Shown here: piece after piece, positions 9,097 through 17,758 of the stretch | Numbering within the stretch: position 1 is the stretch's first letter | How the letters are laid out: the number at the start of each line of letters is the position of its first letter | Made by a program: the position numbers and the translations under genes | Notes under the pieces: generated by a model | Told to the model about the DNA's origin: nothing | What the model saw: only the letters and a program-made list of their open reading frames with translations | Database searches by the model: none | From: Sedimentibacter sp. | GTDB taxonomy: Bacteria > Bacillota > Clostridia > Tissierellales > Sedimentibacteraceae | Length of the DNA: 64,000 nt | Assembly: GCA_018436705.1 (NCBI GenBank) | Contig: JAHDLA010000016.1 | Span: 124,001 to 188,000, forward strand | Reading direction: 5' to 3'

Positions 9097-9666
9097 CTAA
9101 CTTTTATATATATTTTCTTCAGTGATAATCATATCCATTTTGACATCATGAGGCTCCGACGGAACTTTGTCAAGCACCTGAAATTCATATGCCACAGCCA
9201 CAGCTGCAGAACCTCTTTTTTTTCGGCACAGAATTCTGTCATAGTAGCCCTTGCCGAATCCGATGCGATTATGCTGCTTGTCAAACACAACTCCCGGAAC
9301 AACTATCAAGTCAAATTCCTCCGGCTCTACCAGCCTGATTTTTTCATACGCCGGTTCATAATATCCAAACGGACTCAAAACAAGGTCCTCCATACTTTTA
9401 ATTTCCGAGGGGATAATTACAGTGTTTTTTATGTCTGTATATGGTATTATGACTCCTTTATTTTCAGAAAGCATTTTGTTTATCAAATCAAATGTCATAA
9501 CTTCATTTTTAAAGCTCATATATACAAATACAACTTTGCTGTTCTTATACTCATCTGTTGCCATAAGCTTGTTCATAATTACCGCACTTTTAAACGATGC
9601 GTCAGCATGTTCCATGCTGTTTCTTACTTTTAAAATTCTTTTTCTTAATTCATTTTTATTTTCCAT
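9097..9666 (-). CDS. 5-formyltetrahydrofolate cyclo-ligase
   Basis: This 189-residue protein matches the cyclo-ligase family. It begins with the helix LRKRILKVRNSM, contains FDLIVVPGVVFDKQHNRIGFGKGYYDR near residues 117-143, and ends with a strand-rich tail. It converts 5-formyl-THF to 5,10-methenyl-THF with ATP, returning a storage folate to the one-carbon pool. It lies 9 bases downstream of the M50 protease gene and probably shares its mRNA, and is convergent with the ComF-like gene. The remaining 14-base gap holds no clear terminator. Confidence 0.93.
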   Translation of the reverse strand: MENKNELRKRILKVRNSMEHADASFKSAVIMNKLMATDEYKNSKVVFVYMSFKNEVMTFDLINKMLSENKGVIIPYTDIKNTVIIPSEIKSMEDLVLSPFGYYEPAYEKIRLVEPEEFDLIVVPGVVFDKQHNRIGFGKGYYDRILCRKKRGSAAVAVAYEFQVLDKVPSEPHDVKMDMIITEENIYKS

Positions 9667-9675
9667 TTCACATTC

Positions 9676-10293
9676 CTAAAAAAATATTGATATTAAAAAA
9701 CTATACATAAAATTTATTACAGGGCCTATAACAAACCCTATACCCCTGAATATTATCAGCAAAAGCATAGCAAATCTCAACTGATCATAATATTTATAAT
9801 AAAAATTCCAGACTCTTGCTCCGCCGATGCTCCCTAAAATATGATGGCCGTCAAGAGGAGGTATGGGTATCAGGTTAAATGCCATAAGCACAAGATTAAT
9901 TGAAACGGTACTCCTCAATATTTCCCACAATATCTGAGTTGTCAGAGTATATGGCACAAACATATCAGTAAGCTTCATAAGCCCTACAAACAAAAAAGCC
10001 ACTAGTAAATTAGCAGCAGGCCCTGCCAGCGCTACCAAAGCATCGTCTCTTCTCGGATCTTTAAAATTTCTTCTGTTTATCATAACCGGCTTTGCCCATC
10101 CAAACCCAAACAGCAGCAAACATAAGAATCCCAAGGGGTCAATGTGCTTAATAGGATTAAGTGTCATGCGGCCTTGCTTAATAGGAGTATCATCTCCCAT
10201 AAGCACGGCAGCATAGCCGTGTGAAAATTCGTGTATTGAAATTCCAAGCAGAATACCCGGTAAAATCAATAATTTTGTCAATAAATAATTCAT
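9676..10293 (-). CDS. Site-2 protease family membrane metalloprotease (M50)
   Basis: This 205-residue protein has about five hydrophobic segments. The zinc motif HEFSH is at residues 21-25 inside the first segment, and NLIPIPPLDGHH near residue 142 supplies the conserved Asp of the third zinc-binding segment. RMTLNPIKHIDPLG is also typical of the short YwhC-like M50 proteins. Members cleave substrates inside the membrane, but the targets of this short subgroup are not known. It lies between the CBS-domain transporter gene and the cyclo-ligase gene on the same strand. Confidence 0.92.
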   Translation of the reverse strand: MNYLLTKLLILPGILLGISIHEFSHGYAAVLMGDDTPIKQGRMTLNPIKHIDPLGFLCLLLFGFGWAKPVMINRRNFKDPRRDDALVALAGPAANLLVAFLFVGLMKLTDMFVPYTLTTQILWEILRSTVSINLVLMAFNLIPIPPLDGHHILGSIGGARVWNFYYKYYDQLRFAMLLLIIFRGIGFVIGPVINFMYSFLISIFF

Positions 10294-10344
10294 AAAGCCC
10301 CCTTTATATTATCCTAATATGGGTTTGGATTGAAATTTTAAGAA

Positions 10345-11679
10345 TTAATCTTCATAGTCAGTAGAATCCGGAGATTTATATACTATTGCAGTTTCAAGCC
10401 TTCTTCCCTTAATTTCAGTAACCTTTATTTTAAGCCCGTATTCGTCAAGCTCCATTGTACTCCCATCTTCTGGAATTATTCCAAGCACGCCAAATACAAG
10501 TCCTCCAAAAGTATCAAAATCCTCATCTGGGAGTCTTATTCCCAGCTGTTTTGAAACATCCTCCAAGTATGCGGAGCCTTTTATCTTCCACGTATCATCA
10601 TCCAGCTTCTCTATTGACGGAGGTTCCGGATTTAAGTAATCATCATCAAAATTTCCAACTATCTGCTCCAGAAGATCGTTCATTGTAATAACACCGCTCA
10701 TTCCTCCGTATTCATCAAATACTACCGCAAAATGATTTCTAGTCTTTTTCATGTTCTGGAACAATACGTCAGTCCTAACAGTTTCAGGTACATAATAAGC
10801 TGCCTTAATAGCTTTGCTCATAACATTTTCCCTAGATTTATCAATTAATCTGAAATAATCCTTTACATTGAGGACACCTATGATGTTGTCAGCACTTCCG
10901 TCACAAACAGGATACCTCGTATGTCTGCTATTTGTAATTTTTTGCGCCCACTCTTCATCAGCTTCATCAAGCCATAAAATATCTACTTCGGTTCTGTGTG
11001 TCATTACTTCTTCAGCTGTTTTATTATCAAATTCAAAAACATTTTGAATCATTTCTTTCTCGTTGGCATTAATAGATCCCTTTTCACTCCCAACATCAAC
11101 CATCATTCTAATATCCTCTTCTGTAACCTCTTCATCCTCAGAATTCGGATCTATTCCGATAAGCCTTAACACGCCGTTAGTTGATGCGGTTAAAAGCCAA
11201 ACAAGAGGTGAAAAAAACTTAGATATGGAAAATAACATCCCTGACATAAATAAAGCAAGTTTTTCCGCATTCTTCATTCCGACCCTTTTTGGCACAAGTT
11301 CACCAAATACAAGTGTAAAGTAAGATAAAATCAAGGTAATTACAACAACTGACAATGTGTTTAATGTTGAAGCCGGTAAATTTACCCCCATTCTTATAAG
11401 CAACTCTGTCAATCTGCTGGCAAAATTATCTGCCGCAAATGCACTTCCGAAAAACCCGGCTAATGTAATTCCAACCTGTATTACAGAAAGGAAATAAGAT
11501 GGCTGTAAAGTCAGCTTTGTAAGCTTAATAGCACGCTTATCTCCCTCAATTGCCATTTTTGCCATTTTATTATCATTCATTGATATAACTGCTATTTCGG
11601 CAGATGCAAAAATCGCATTTACAAGGATAAGAATTAACTGTAACATTATTGGACCCCATATCGAGCCTTCTTCTAACAC
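10345..11679 (-). CDS. Hemolysin C/CNNM family transporter with CBS domains
   Basis: This 444-residue protein has the CNNM/CorC order. A DUF21 membrane domain with 3-4 helices spans residues 1 to about 190, followed by a CBS pair at about 210-340 (MTHRTEVDILWLDE; FDEYGGMSGVITMNDLLE) and a CorC/HlyC domain at the C-terminus. Bacterial members are thought to export magnesium or cobalt; 'hemolysin' is a historical name. The start is GTG at 11679, preceded by GGGAGG. The downstream M50 gene is close enough to share a transcript. Confidence 0.92.
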   Translation of the reverse strand: MLEEGSIWGPIMLQLILILVNAIFASAEIAVISMNDNKMAKMAIEGDKRAIKLTKLTLQPSYFLSVIQVGITLAGFFGSAFAADNFASRLTELLIRMGVNLPASTLNTLSVVVITLILSYFTLVFGELVPKRVGMKNAEKLALFMSGMLFSISKFFSPLVWLLTASTNGVLRLIGIDPNSEDEEVTEEDIRMMVDVGSEKGSINANEKEMIQNVFEFDNKTAEEVMTHRTEVDILWLDEADEEWAQKITNSRHTRYPVCDGSADNIIGVLNVKDYFRLIDKSRENVMSKAIKAAYYVPETVRTDVLFQNMKKTRNHFAVVFDEYGGMSGVITMNDLLEQIVGNFDDDYLNPEPPSIEKLDDDTWKIKGSAYLEDVSKQLGIRLPDEDFDTFGGLVFGVLGIIPEDGSTMELDEYGLKIKVTEIKGRRLETAIVYKSPDSTDYED

Positions 11680-11822
11680 TGTAAGAACCTCCCAAGTAAT
11701 TTAAAATATTACAAGAATAATAACATACTTATTATAACCAGTCAATATTCATTTATTATTGAACGTTTCTAGCTATTTTATTATGTTTTTCTTTAAATAA
11801 ACTAAACTTTTTCAATAAAAAG

Positions 11823-11851
11823 TTGATATATTTACACATATATTGTAAAAT
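11823..11851 (+). promoter_or_regulatory. Promoter of the DUF5317 gene
   Basis: TTGATA (11823-11828) and TAAAAT (11846-11851) are separated by 17 bases. A GGAGG ribosome site follows at 11871-11875. Confidence 0.6.
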
Positions 11852-11880
11852 TAAATTAATTTATAAAAATGGAGGTAAAA

Positions 11881-12459
11881 ATGTTTCTTGAAGCCTTAAT
11901 TTTGGGAATAATTGTGGGTTTAATACGAAGAGGAAAAATTTCAAGGCTGAATTATGTGAGTTTTAGCGGAAAACCTTTTATATACATAGCAGCACTCTTA
12001 TATCTTGCAATTATAGTCATGAATCTCGGTCTCTTTGATTATAACTCATCGTTGTATTCCGTCTTCCTTTTATTGGCTTATATTTTATCAGCATTGTTTT
12101 TAATTTCAAATATCAGTATGAAATTTATGGTTGTACCCTTGGTTGGATTAGGTTTAAATTTGCTGGTTTTTTTAGCAAACCGATTCAGATTTCCACTGGC
12201 TGCAGATGCGGCAGCAAGACTGTACGGAACTGAAATGCATGACCTTTTAATAAACGGAAAGATACTGTTTTTTACTCCTGCTGACGGTTCATCATTACAC
12301 TTTTTAGGAAACATAATAACTATTGGAAACTGGATTATTGTCAGTGCTGGAGATATTATTTCCGCCATTGGTGTTGTCTTAGTTGTTCAGGCAGTTATAT
12401 CAGACAAATTTATACAAACCAGAAACAGAATTACCTTTTCAAAAGATATTTTCAAATAA
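11881..12459 (+). CDS. DUF5317 family membrane protein
   Basis: This protein of about 192 residues has five or six hydrophobic segments. It matches what I remember of the DUF5317 family: a short start (FLEALILGIIVGLIRRGKI), a conserved NRFRFPLAADA-like stretch in the middle, and a late GDIISAIGVVLVVQ helix. Its function is unknown. I start it at 11881 because the upstream in-frame ATG at 11869 overlaps the GGAGG ribosome site. The gene is transcribed alone and ends at a terminator shared with the stomatin-like gene. Confidence 0.75.
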   Translation: MFLEALILGIIVGLIRRGKISRLNYVSFSGKPFIYIAALLYLAIIVMNLGLFDYNSSLYSVFLLLAYILSALFLISNISMKFMVVPLVGLGLNLLVFLANRFRFPLAADAAARLYGTEMHDLLINGKILFFTPADGSSLHFLGNIITIGNWIIVSAGDIISAIGVVLVVQAVISDKFIQTRNRITFSKDIFK

Positions 12460-12462
12460 AAT

Positions 12463-12486
12463 AAATGCGCCCACTTGGACGCATTT
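12463..12486. terminator. Shared terminator between DUF5317 and stomatin-like genes
   Basis: A 7-bp stem (12463-12469 with 12480-12486), extended inside the loop by a CCA/TGG pairing, is flanked by AT-rich tracts on both sides. It lies between two convergent stop codons. Confidence 0.7.
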
Positions 12487-12489
12487 TAT

Positions 12490-13413
12490 TTATTTTTCCT
12501 TACCAACTTCAGTTAATGCACTTGCAAGTCCAGCCAACCCCTGAATCTCAGACGGCACGATAATTTTTGTTGCATTACCGTTTGCAGCCTTTTCGAATGC
12601 TTCAAAGCTTTTTAAAGTAAGAACTTCTTTGTCAAGTTGTACATCCTTTATCATCTTCAAGCCCTCTGCTGTTGCCTTCTGAATGTTCAGAATTGCTTCA
12701 GCTTCACCTTCGGCTTCTCTTATTGAAGCTTCCTTTTTAGCCTCTGCTTTTAATATGGCAGCTTGCTTTTCTGCTTCAGCTTCAAGTATCATTGATTCCT
12801 TTTTACCCTGTGAAACCAAAATAGCAGCATTTTTTTGCCCTTCGGCAATAAGTATGGATTCTCTTTTTTCCCTCTCTGCTTTCATCTGCTTTTCCATGGC
12901 ATTCTGAATTTCTTTCGGAGGAATAATGTTTTTAACCTCAACACGGTTTATTTTAATGCCCCATGGGTCTGTGGCATCATCCAAAACCTGACGCATCTTT
13001 GTATTTATTATCTCCCTGGAAGTCAAAGTTTGATCAAGCTCCAACTCTCCTATTATATTTCTCAATGTTGTTGCCGAGAGATTTTCTATTGCCGCCATAG
13101 GTCTGTCTACACCATAAGTATAGAACTTCGGATCTGTTATCTGAAAAAATACTACCGTATCAATCTGCATCGTAACATTATCCTTTGTAATAACCGGCTG
13201 AGGAGCAAAGTCAATAACTTGCTCTTTCAATATAACTTTTTTTGCGATTTTGTCTAGTAAGGGCATTTTTACATGTATACCCACACCCCATGTTGTTTGG
13301 TATGCACCAAGGCGCTCAACCACATAAGAATGTGCCTGCGGCACTATTCTGATATTTGTTGCAATCAGTGCTATAACAATAACAACTAAAATTATTGTAC
13401 CTATAAATCCCAT
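12490..13413 (-). CDS. SPFH/Band 7 (stomatin-like) membrane protein
   Basis: This 307-residue protein has one N-terminal membrane helix and an SPFH domain. Recognisable parts are VPQAHSYVVERLGAYQTTW, VDTVVFFQITDPKFYTYGV and VEVKNIIPPKEIQNAMEKQM. A long coiled coil rich in Ala, Glu and Lys at about 180-255 follows. Family members form ring-like membrane scaffolds. It sits 13 bases after an NfeD-like gene, the classic partner; NfeD and stomatin pairs are widely conserved. I infer a role in membrane microdomain or envelope quality control. Confidence 0.94.
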   Translation of the reverse strand: MGFIGTIILVVIVIALIATNIRIVPQAHSYVVERLGAYQTTWGVGIHVKMPLLDKIAKKVILKEQVIDFAPQPVITKDNVTMQIDTVVFFQITDPKFYTYGVDRPMAAIENLSATTLRNIIGELELDQTLTSREIINTKMRQVLDDATDPWGIKINRVEVKNIIPPKEIQNAMEKQMKAEREKRESILIAEGQKNAAILVSQGKKESMILEAEAEKQAAILKAEAKKEASIREAEGEAEAILNIQKATAEGLKMIKDVQLDKEVLTLKSFEAFEKAANGNATKIIVPSEIQGLAGLASALTEVGKEK

Positions 13414-13426
13414 TTTTTACCTCCTG

Positions 13427-13858
13427 CTATTTTCTTTTTACTATAACCTTTGTTCCTACTATCTCTTTTACGACTACAAGTTCGTCCTTTTCAATTATAT
13501 CGTCATCCATTGATCTTGCAGACCATATTTGACCCTTTAGCTTTACATGGCCTTCACCGTTTATGTTGCTTATTGTTGATTCAACCTTTGCCGTCTCTCC
13601 GATTAAGCTGTCAATATTAGTCCTGGCTTTACCCACCTGCAGCTTTTTAACAGCTATAGGCCTCGTAAGAATCAGGCTTGCAATAGACACAATCAAGAAA
13701 ACCACTATCTGTACATGAAGGTCAAAATTCATCAAATAAACAAACCATGCAACTAAGGCTCCGATAGCAAACCAAATAGTTGTAAGACCCAATGTGGAAG
13801 CTTCAATAATTACGCACGCGGCAATTACCACAAGCCACGCCCATCCTATAAAATCCAT
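13427..13858 (-). CDS. NfeD-like membrane protein
   Basis: This 143-residue short NfeD protein lacks the N-terminal ClpP-like protease part. It has two or three membrane segments (WAWLVVIAACVIIEAS; TTIWFAIGALVAWFVY) and a C-terminal OB-fold domain (LIGETAKVESTI ... GQIWSARSMDD ... VVVKEIVGTKVIVKRK). The OB part is expected to dock with the stomatin-like partner encoded directly downstream. A promoter lies upstream at 13888-13916. Confidence 0.9.
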   Translation of the reverse strand: MDFIGWAWLVVIAACVIIEASTLGLTTIWFAIGALVAWFVYLMNFDLHVQIVVFLIVSIASLILTRPIAVKKLQVGKARTNIDSLIGETAKVESTISNINGEGHVKLKGQIWSARSMDDDIIEKDELVVVKEIVGTKVIVKRK

Positions 13859-13887
13859 AGCGCCTCCTAATTAATTTACTTGTATTA

Positions 13888-13916
13888 AGTATATACCATA
13901 ATTCAATAAAGGTAAA
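13888..13916 (-). promoter_or_regulatory. Promoter of the nfeD-stomatin operon
   Basis: On the - strand, TTTACC (13911-13916) and TATACT (13888-13893) are 17 bases apart, about 30 bases before the NfeD start. Confidence 0.55.
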
Positions 13917-13922
13917 CAATTA

Positions 13923-15485
13923 TTAATCTATTATTCCGCTAAGCACCTGGTATGGATTAACATAAGTATTATAAATGCTTACAGCGTAATGAAGATGCGG
14001 ACCTGTTGAAAATCCAGTCGTGCCCACTGTCCCTATAATATCTCCTTTTGATACTTTCTGCCCTTTTTTGACTGCAATAGTATCAAAATGATAATATGAT
14101 GTAAAAATTCCCATACCGTGATCAATTACAACCGTATTTCCCGGGGACAAAAGTCCTTCCATTGCAAATGTTACAATTCCGCTATTGGGAGCCTTTACCT
14201 CAGTCCCCAAAGGAGCAGCGATATCAATTCCCGAATGTCTTGATGAAGACTGTTCGTTGTTTACAAACCTTATTTCGGCAAAATCGGTCGTGAGCTCTCC
14301 TTCAACAGGCATAATAAATGTACCCTCCCAAAGCTTTTCAGAAGCAGACTCTGTTCTTGCAGGCTTGACAAGCTGCGAAAACTCATAGATTGCAGTATCA
14401 TTATTATTTGTATCGTTCATATCGTCAGAAACCGTAAGATACTGAGTTTTAAACGATTTGTTTTTTACAGTAAAGCTCTTTGAAATAGTATAAGCATCTC
14501 CTTCTTCTCCTACTATATCAACATTAACGTCATATTCTCCCGGCTGAGCATAAAGGTCAATAGGGCAAATGAATACACTTTTTTCCTTGTAGCTGTACAT
14601 TTCCGTCTCTGTTTTTACGGCTTCTGTCGATAAGGATAATTTTTCGTCACCATTTAAATTTCTAATATAGACAAGCAAAATATTACCCGGGTAATTTTCC
14701 TTTGTAACAATCTCTATACTTGCCGGATTGTCTACATCAACAGTAAAGCTTAACGTCTGACTTCCGTAAAATTCTAAGCCCTCCTTCAGCAGCCACTGGG
14801 CATGACTTTCAACTGTATATTCTCCGTCAGCCGTCAGGCTGCTAACAGCACTTTGTATATCTGTACCTGTACTTATAAGATTTCCCTGAGAATATACACG
14901 GACCACCTGGCTGTCTGGGACCTTTTCATAAGCAATGTCCAGCTGGTCATTTGGACCAATTTTTACTGAATTTGTGTTTATATCTCCTTTTATCTCTCCT
15001 TCTTTTTTTGCAAACACCCCATCAATATTTTTGTATGTCCAATTATACTTAATATTGGGATTTAACCTGCTTTCATTATAATCTAAAAAAGAATCATACA
15101 ATGTTGATGCTATGTATGTGTAAGCAAAGTTTTCATCCAAAAACAATTCAGATGCTGTTTTATCATCAATCTTGTATGTACTTTCATCATGCGAAATATA
15201 TGCTTCTTTGTTATTTAAATCAAAATGTATATTATAATAATCGGCATCGGAAGCTTTGTTTATAATAAGCTCGTAGGATATTAAATCTTCTGCTTCATCA
15301 TAATCCTTATCTTTTGATTTTACCGCCTTTAAAATTGTCTTTGCAATTTCGCTGTCACCGGAAACAGATGTTTTTTCACCGTTTTTTAAATTAATTATTT
15401 CAATTTCAGAAACACCCCCAGCCATGCTGCAGCTTGCAAAAACAATCGTAAAAATCAACAAAGCTATTAAATATACCTTTTTCAT
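13923..15485 (-). CDS. M23 family metallopeptidase lipoprotein
   Basis: This 520-residue protein starts with a lipoprotein signal (lipobox FASC, with Cys at about residue 19), so it should be anchored on the outer face of the membrane. About 370 residues of strand-rich sequence follow; they are not recognised but resemble immunoglobulin-like spacer domains. The C-terminal M23 domain has the zinc ligands in RHSGIDIAAP and GPHLHYAVS and the central GNTVVIDHGMGIFTSYYH. M23 enzymes cut peptidoglycan peptide bridges. I infer cell-wall remodelling. It is transcribed alone. Confidence 0.9.
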   Translation of the reverse strand: MKKVYLIALLIFTIVFASCSMAGGVSEIEIINLKNGEKTSVSGDSEIAKTILKAVKSKDKDYDEAEDLISYELIINKASDADYYNIHFDLNNKEAYISHDESTYKIDDKTASELFLDENFAYTYIASTLYDSFLDYNESRLNPNIKYNWTYKNIDGVFAKKEGEIKGDINTNSVKIGPNDQLDIAYEKVPDSQVVRVYSQGNLISTGTDIQSAVSSLTADGEYTVESHAQWLLKEGLEFYGSQTLSFTVDVDNPASIEIVTKENYPGNILLVYIRNLNGDEKLSLSTEAVKTETEMYSYKEKSVFICPIDLYAQPGEYDVNVDIVGEEGDAYTISKSFTVKNKSFKTQYLTVSDDMNDTNNNDTAIYEFSQLVKPARTESASEKLWEGTFIMPVEGELTTDFAEIRFVNNEQSSSRHSGIDIAAPLGTEVKAPNSGIVTFAMEGLLSPGNTVVIDHGMGIFTSYYHFDTIAVKKGQKVSKGDIIGTVGTTGFSTGPHLHYAVSIYNTYVNPYQVLSGIID

Positions 15486-15598
15486 AATACCTCCTTTTAC
15501 TTCAGTTTATAGTTTTTGTTTAAAAACACGTTTTATACATTGTATTTAACGCACATAAATATATTCTGTGCAACATGTACCGATCTGCAAATAAAAAA

Positions 15599-15679
15599 GA
15601 CCTCCGCATCATTCCGATACAAAACTAAAGTTTCTTAAATATAGAAATACTTTATTGTCTGAAAATGATGTGGCAGGTC
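15599..15679 (-). terminator. Large branched terminator after the nucleoside transporter operon
   Basis: On the - strand, arms GACCT/AGGTC (15675-15679 with 15599-15603) and a 7-bp CATCATT/AATGATG pairing (15664-15670 with 15607-15613) enclose an inner hairpin. A run of six T follows the structure. It lies just after the last permease gene and fits an unusually large intrinsic terminator. Confidence 0.6.
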
Positions 15680-15707
15680 ACTTAAATTCATATAAAATTT
15701 ATTATAT

Positions 15708-16664
15708 CTATCTTTCTTCTCTGTAATAGTTCACTCCGCAGCCGGCAGGCTGAGAGTTTTCTTTTGACTTTTTAATTGATGTTATTACAAGAACAAGTGC
15801 AGTTATTACAAATGGAAGCATGTCGTAAAATGCATTTGGTATTGTAATTATTGTTTTTGGAAAATAATATTTTAGAACATTAAACGCTCCAAAAATAAAC
15901 GAACCAAAGATTGCTTTTACAGGACTCCACGAAGCAAATATAACAAGCGCTACTGCTATCCAGCCAAGGCCGTTAACACTGTTGCTCATCCAAACTCCTC
16001 CGTTGATAATCATTGAGCAGTATGCTCCTCCTATTCCACATATTCCTCCGCCCAAAAGTACATTAATATACTTAAGCTTCGTAACTTTTATTCCGGCAGC
16101 ATCCGCCGCTGCAGGATTCTCACCTATGGCTCTCATGTTGAGACCGGACTTAGTATGATTTAAATATAAACCACAAATAATTGCTACTACAATTCCCAAA
16201 TACACGAAAGGATTATAGTTGAACAGCAGTTTCCCTAAAACAGGCAAGTCACTTAACCCCGGTATGTTTAAATTGTTAAGCTGCATTGTAATCTGCGCCG
16301 GAAGCTTGAGTGAAGTCGTATGTGAATTCACTATCATATACTCTCCTGCAAAATTCGAAATTCCTGTTCCAAATATGGTTAGAGTAAGCCCCGTAACATT
16401 TTGATCTGCCATAAAAGTTATGGTCAGTACAGCATATATTAAAGCTCCTAACATCCCTGCCATAAACGCCGCTATAAGTGCAATAAACAGGTTATCACTC
16501 ATATATCCCGCCATAAATCCGGCGCAGGCTCCCATCATCATCATTCCTTCAACACCAAGATTCAAATGCCCTGCCTTTTCATTCAAGATTTCTCCTATAG
16601 TACCGAACAAAAGAGGTGTTCCAGCAAATACTGCGGCAATTAAAAAATTTATGAATAAGTTCAT
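15708..16664 (-). CDS. Nucleoside ABC transporter permease (second permease, BmpA-type system)
   Basis: This 318-residue protein has 8-10 hydrophobic segments and belongs to the BPD_transp_2 permease family. It contains GEILNEKAGHLNLGVEGMMMMGA near the N-terminus and SGLNMRAIGENPAAADAAGI in the conserved cytoplasmic loop. It is the second permease of a purine-nucleoside importer like Bacillus NupNOPQ. Its start overlaps the stop of the preceding permease gene by one base, so the two are coupled. Confidence 0.9.
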   Translation of the reverse strand: MNLFINFLIAAVFAGTPLLFGTIGEILNEKAGHLNLGVEGMMMMGACAGFMAGYMSDNLFIALIAAFMAGMLGALIYAVLTITFMADQNVTGLTLTIFGTGISNFAGEYMIVNSHTTSLKLPAQITMQLNNLNIPGLSDLPVLGKLLFNYNPFVYLGIVVAIICGLYLNHTKSGLNMRAIGENPAAADAAGIKVTKLKYINVLLGGGICGIGGAYCSMIINGGVWMSNSVNGLGWIAVALVIFASWSPVKAIFGSFIFGAFNVLKYYFPKTIITIPNAFYDMLPFVITALVLVITSIKKSKENSQPAGCGVNYYREER

Positions 16665-17758
16665 TACTTAGTCCCTCCTTTGTGTCTTTGTCCTAATGCA
16701 AATTTGTACCTTATAAAAAATTCACTTCCTAAAATAAAGAACAATATTATTCCCTGCAATACTGCAGCAGAATATGTGGACAATCCGTAGGTTGACTGCA
16801 TTACACTGCTTCCCTTTTCAAGAATGCTGAACAAAAATGAAACAAGAAATATTCCCAGAGGATTTAAATTAGCCAGCCACGCAACTATTATTGCTGTAAA
16901 ACCTACTCCGCCGGCAACAGAAGAAGCCAGTGTCATATCAGAACCGGCTGACTGAATCACACCTGACAGTCCACATATTCCTCCGCTTATTAGCATCGTT
17001 CTGAGAACTACCTTTTTGACATTCATTCCCGCATACTTTGCAGTTGATTGGCTTTCTCCCACAACACTTATTTCGTATCCATGTTTGGTATATCTCATAT
17101 ATACGAAAACAGCCACCACAAGTATCAGGGCTATTATCCATCCGAACTGCACCCCCAACACCTTATCAATTTGAGCGTTTGAAACAAATCTCGCAATTTT
17201 CGGGAACCCTGACGAGCCTGGGTCCTTCCACGGGCCGTCACGAAGGTATGATATAATATGCAAGGCTATATAATTCAGCATCAGTGTAAATAATGTTTCG
17301 TTAGTATTAAACTTCGTTTTAAAATATGCTGGAATTGCCCCCCACAAACCTCCTCCAACAGCTCCTGCAACAAACATTAAAGCAAGGAGCGCAAAGTGAG
17401 GTAAATTACTGTAAAACAATGCAAAATATGATGAAAATACCGCACCCATTATTATTTGTCCCTCTGCTCCGATGTTCCAGAATCTCATTTTAAATGCAAG
17501 TATAACTCCAAGAGAGGTAATCAGCAGCGGAATCATAATTTTAACAGTTGCCTGTATTGCCATTTTACTTCTAAAGGCACCTGAAACAATAGTACCGTAA
17601 AGCTCTACAGGGTTAAATCCAAGGCACAGTATAAACAATCCTCCTGCAGCAAGAGCCATTATAAACGCCATAATTCTAAGCCTTAAGATTTCCGTCTTTG
17701 ATCGCTCTGCTCTTTTCACTGTACGAAATAAAGGTTCTCTAATTTTTGCTTTATTCAT
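16664..17758 (-). CDS. Nucleoside ABC transporter permease (first permease)
   Basis: This 364-residue BPD_transp_2 permease has about ten hydrophobic segments. It contains the family stretches MRFWNIGAEGQIIMGA and KHGYEISVVGESQSTAKYAGM. It pairs with the downstream permease to form the channel of the importer. The start codon lies inside the end of the ATPase gene (8-base overlap), which shows tight translational coupling across the operon. Confidence 0.9.
   Translation of the reverse strand: MNKAKIREPLFRTVKRAERSKTEILRLRIMAFIMALAAGGLFILCLGFNPVELYGTIVSGAFRSKMAIQATVKIMIPLLITSLGVILAFKMRFWNIGAEGQIIMGAVFSSYFALFYSNLPHFALLALMFVAGAVGGGLWGAIPAYFKTKFNTNETLFTLMLNYIALHIISYLRDGPWKDPGSSGFPKIARFVSNAQIDKVLGVQFGWIIALILVVAVFVYMRYTKHGYEISVVGESQSTAKYAGMNVKKVVLRTMLISGGICGLSGVIQSAGSDMTLASSVAGGVGFTAIIVAWLANLNPLGIFLVSFLFSILEKGSSVMQSTYGLSTYSAAVLQGIILFFILGSEFFIRYKFALGQRHKGGTK

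Noticed and set aside
9148..9633. 161-codon frame on the + strand
   Set aside because: It lies wholly antisense to the 5-formyl-THF cyclo-ligase gene and has no family motif or ribosome site.
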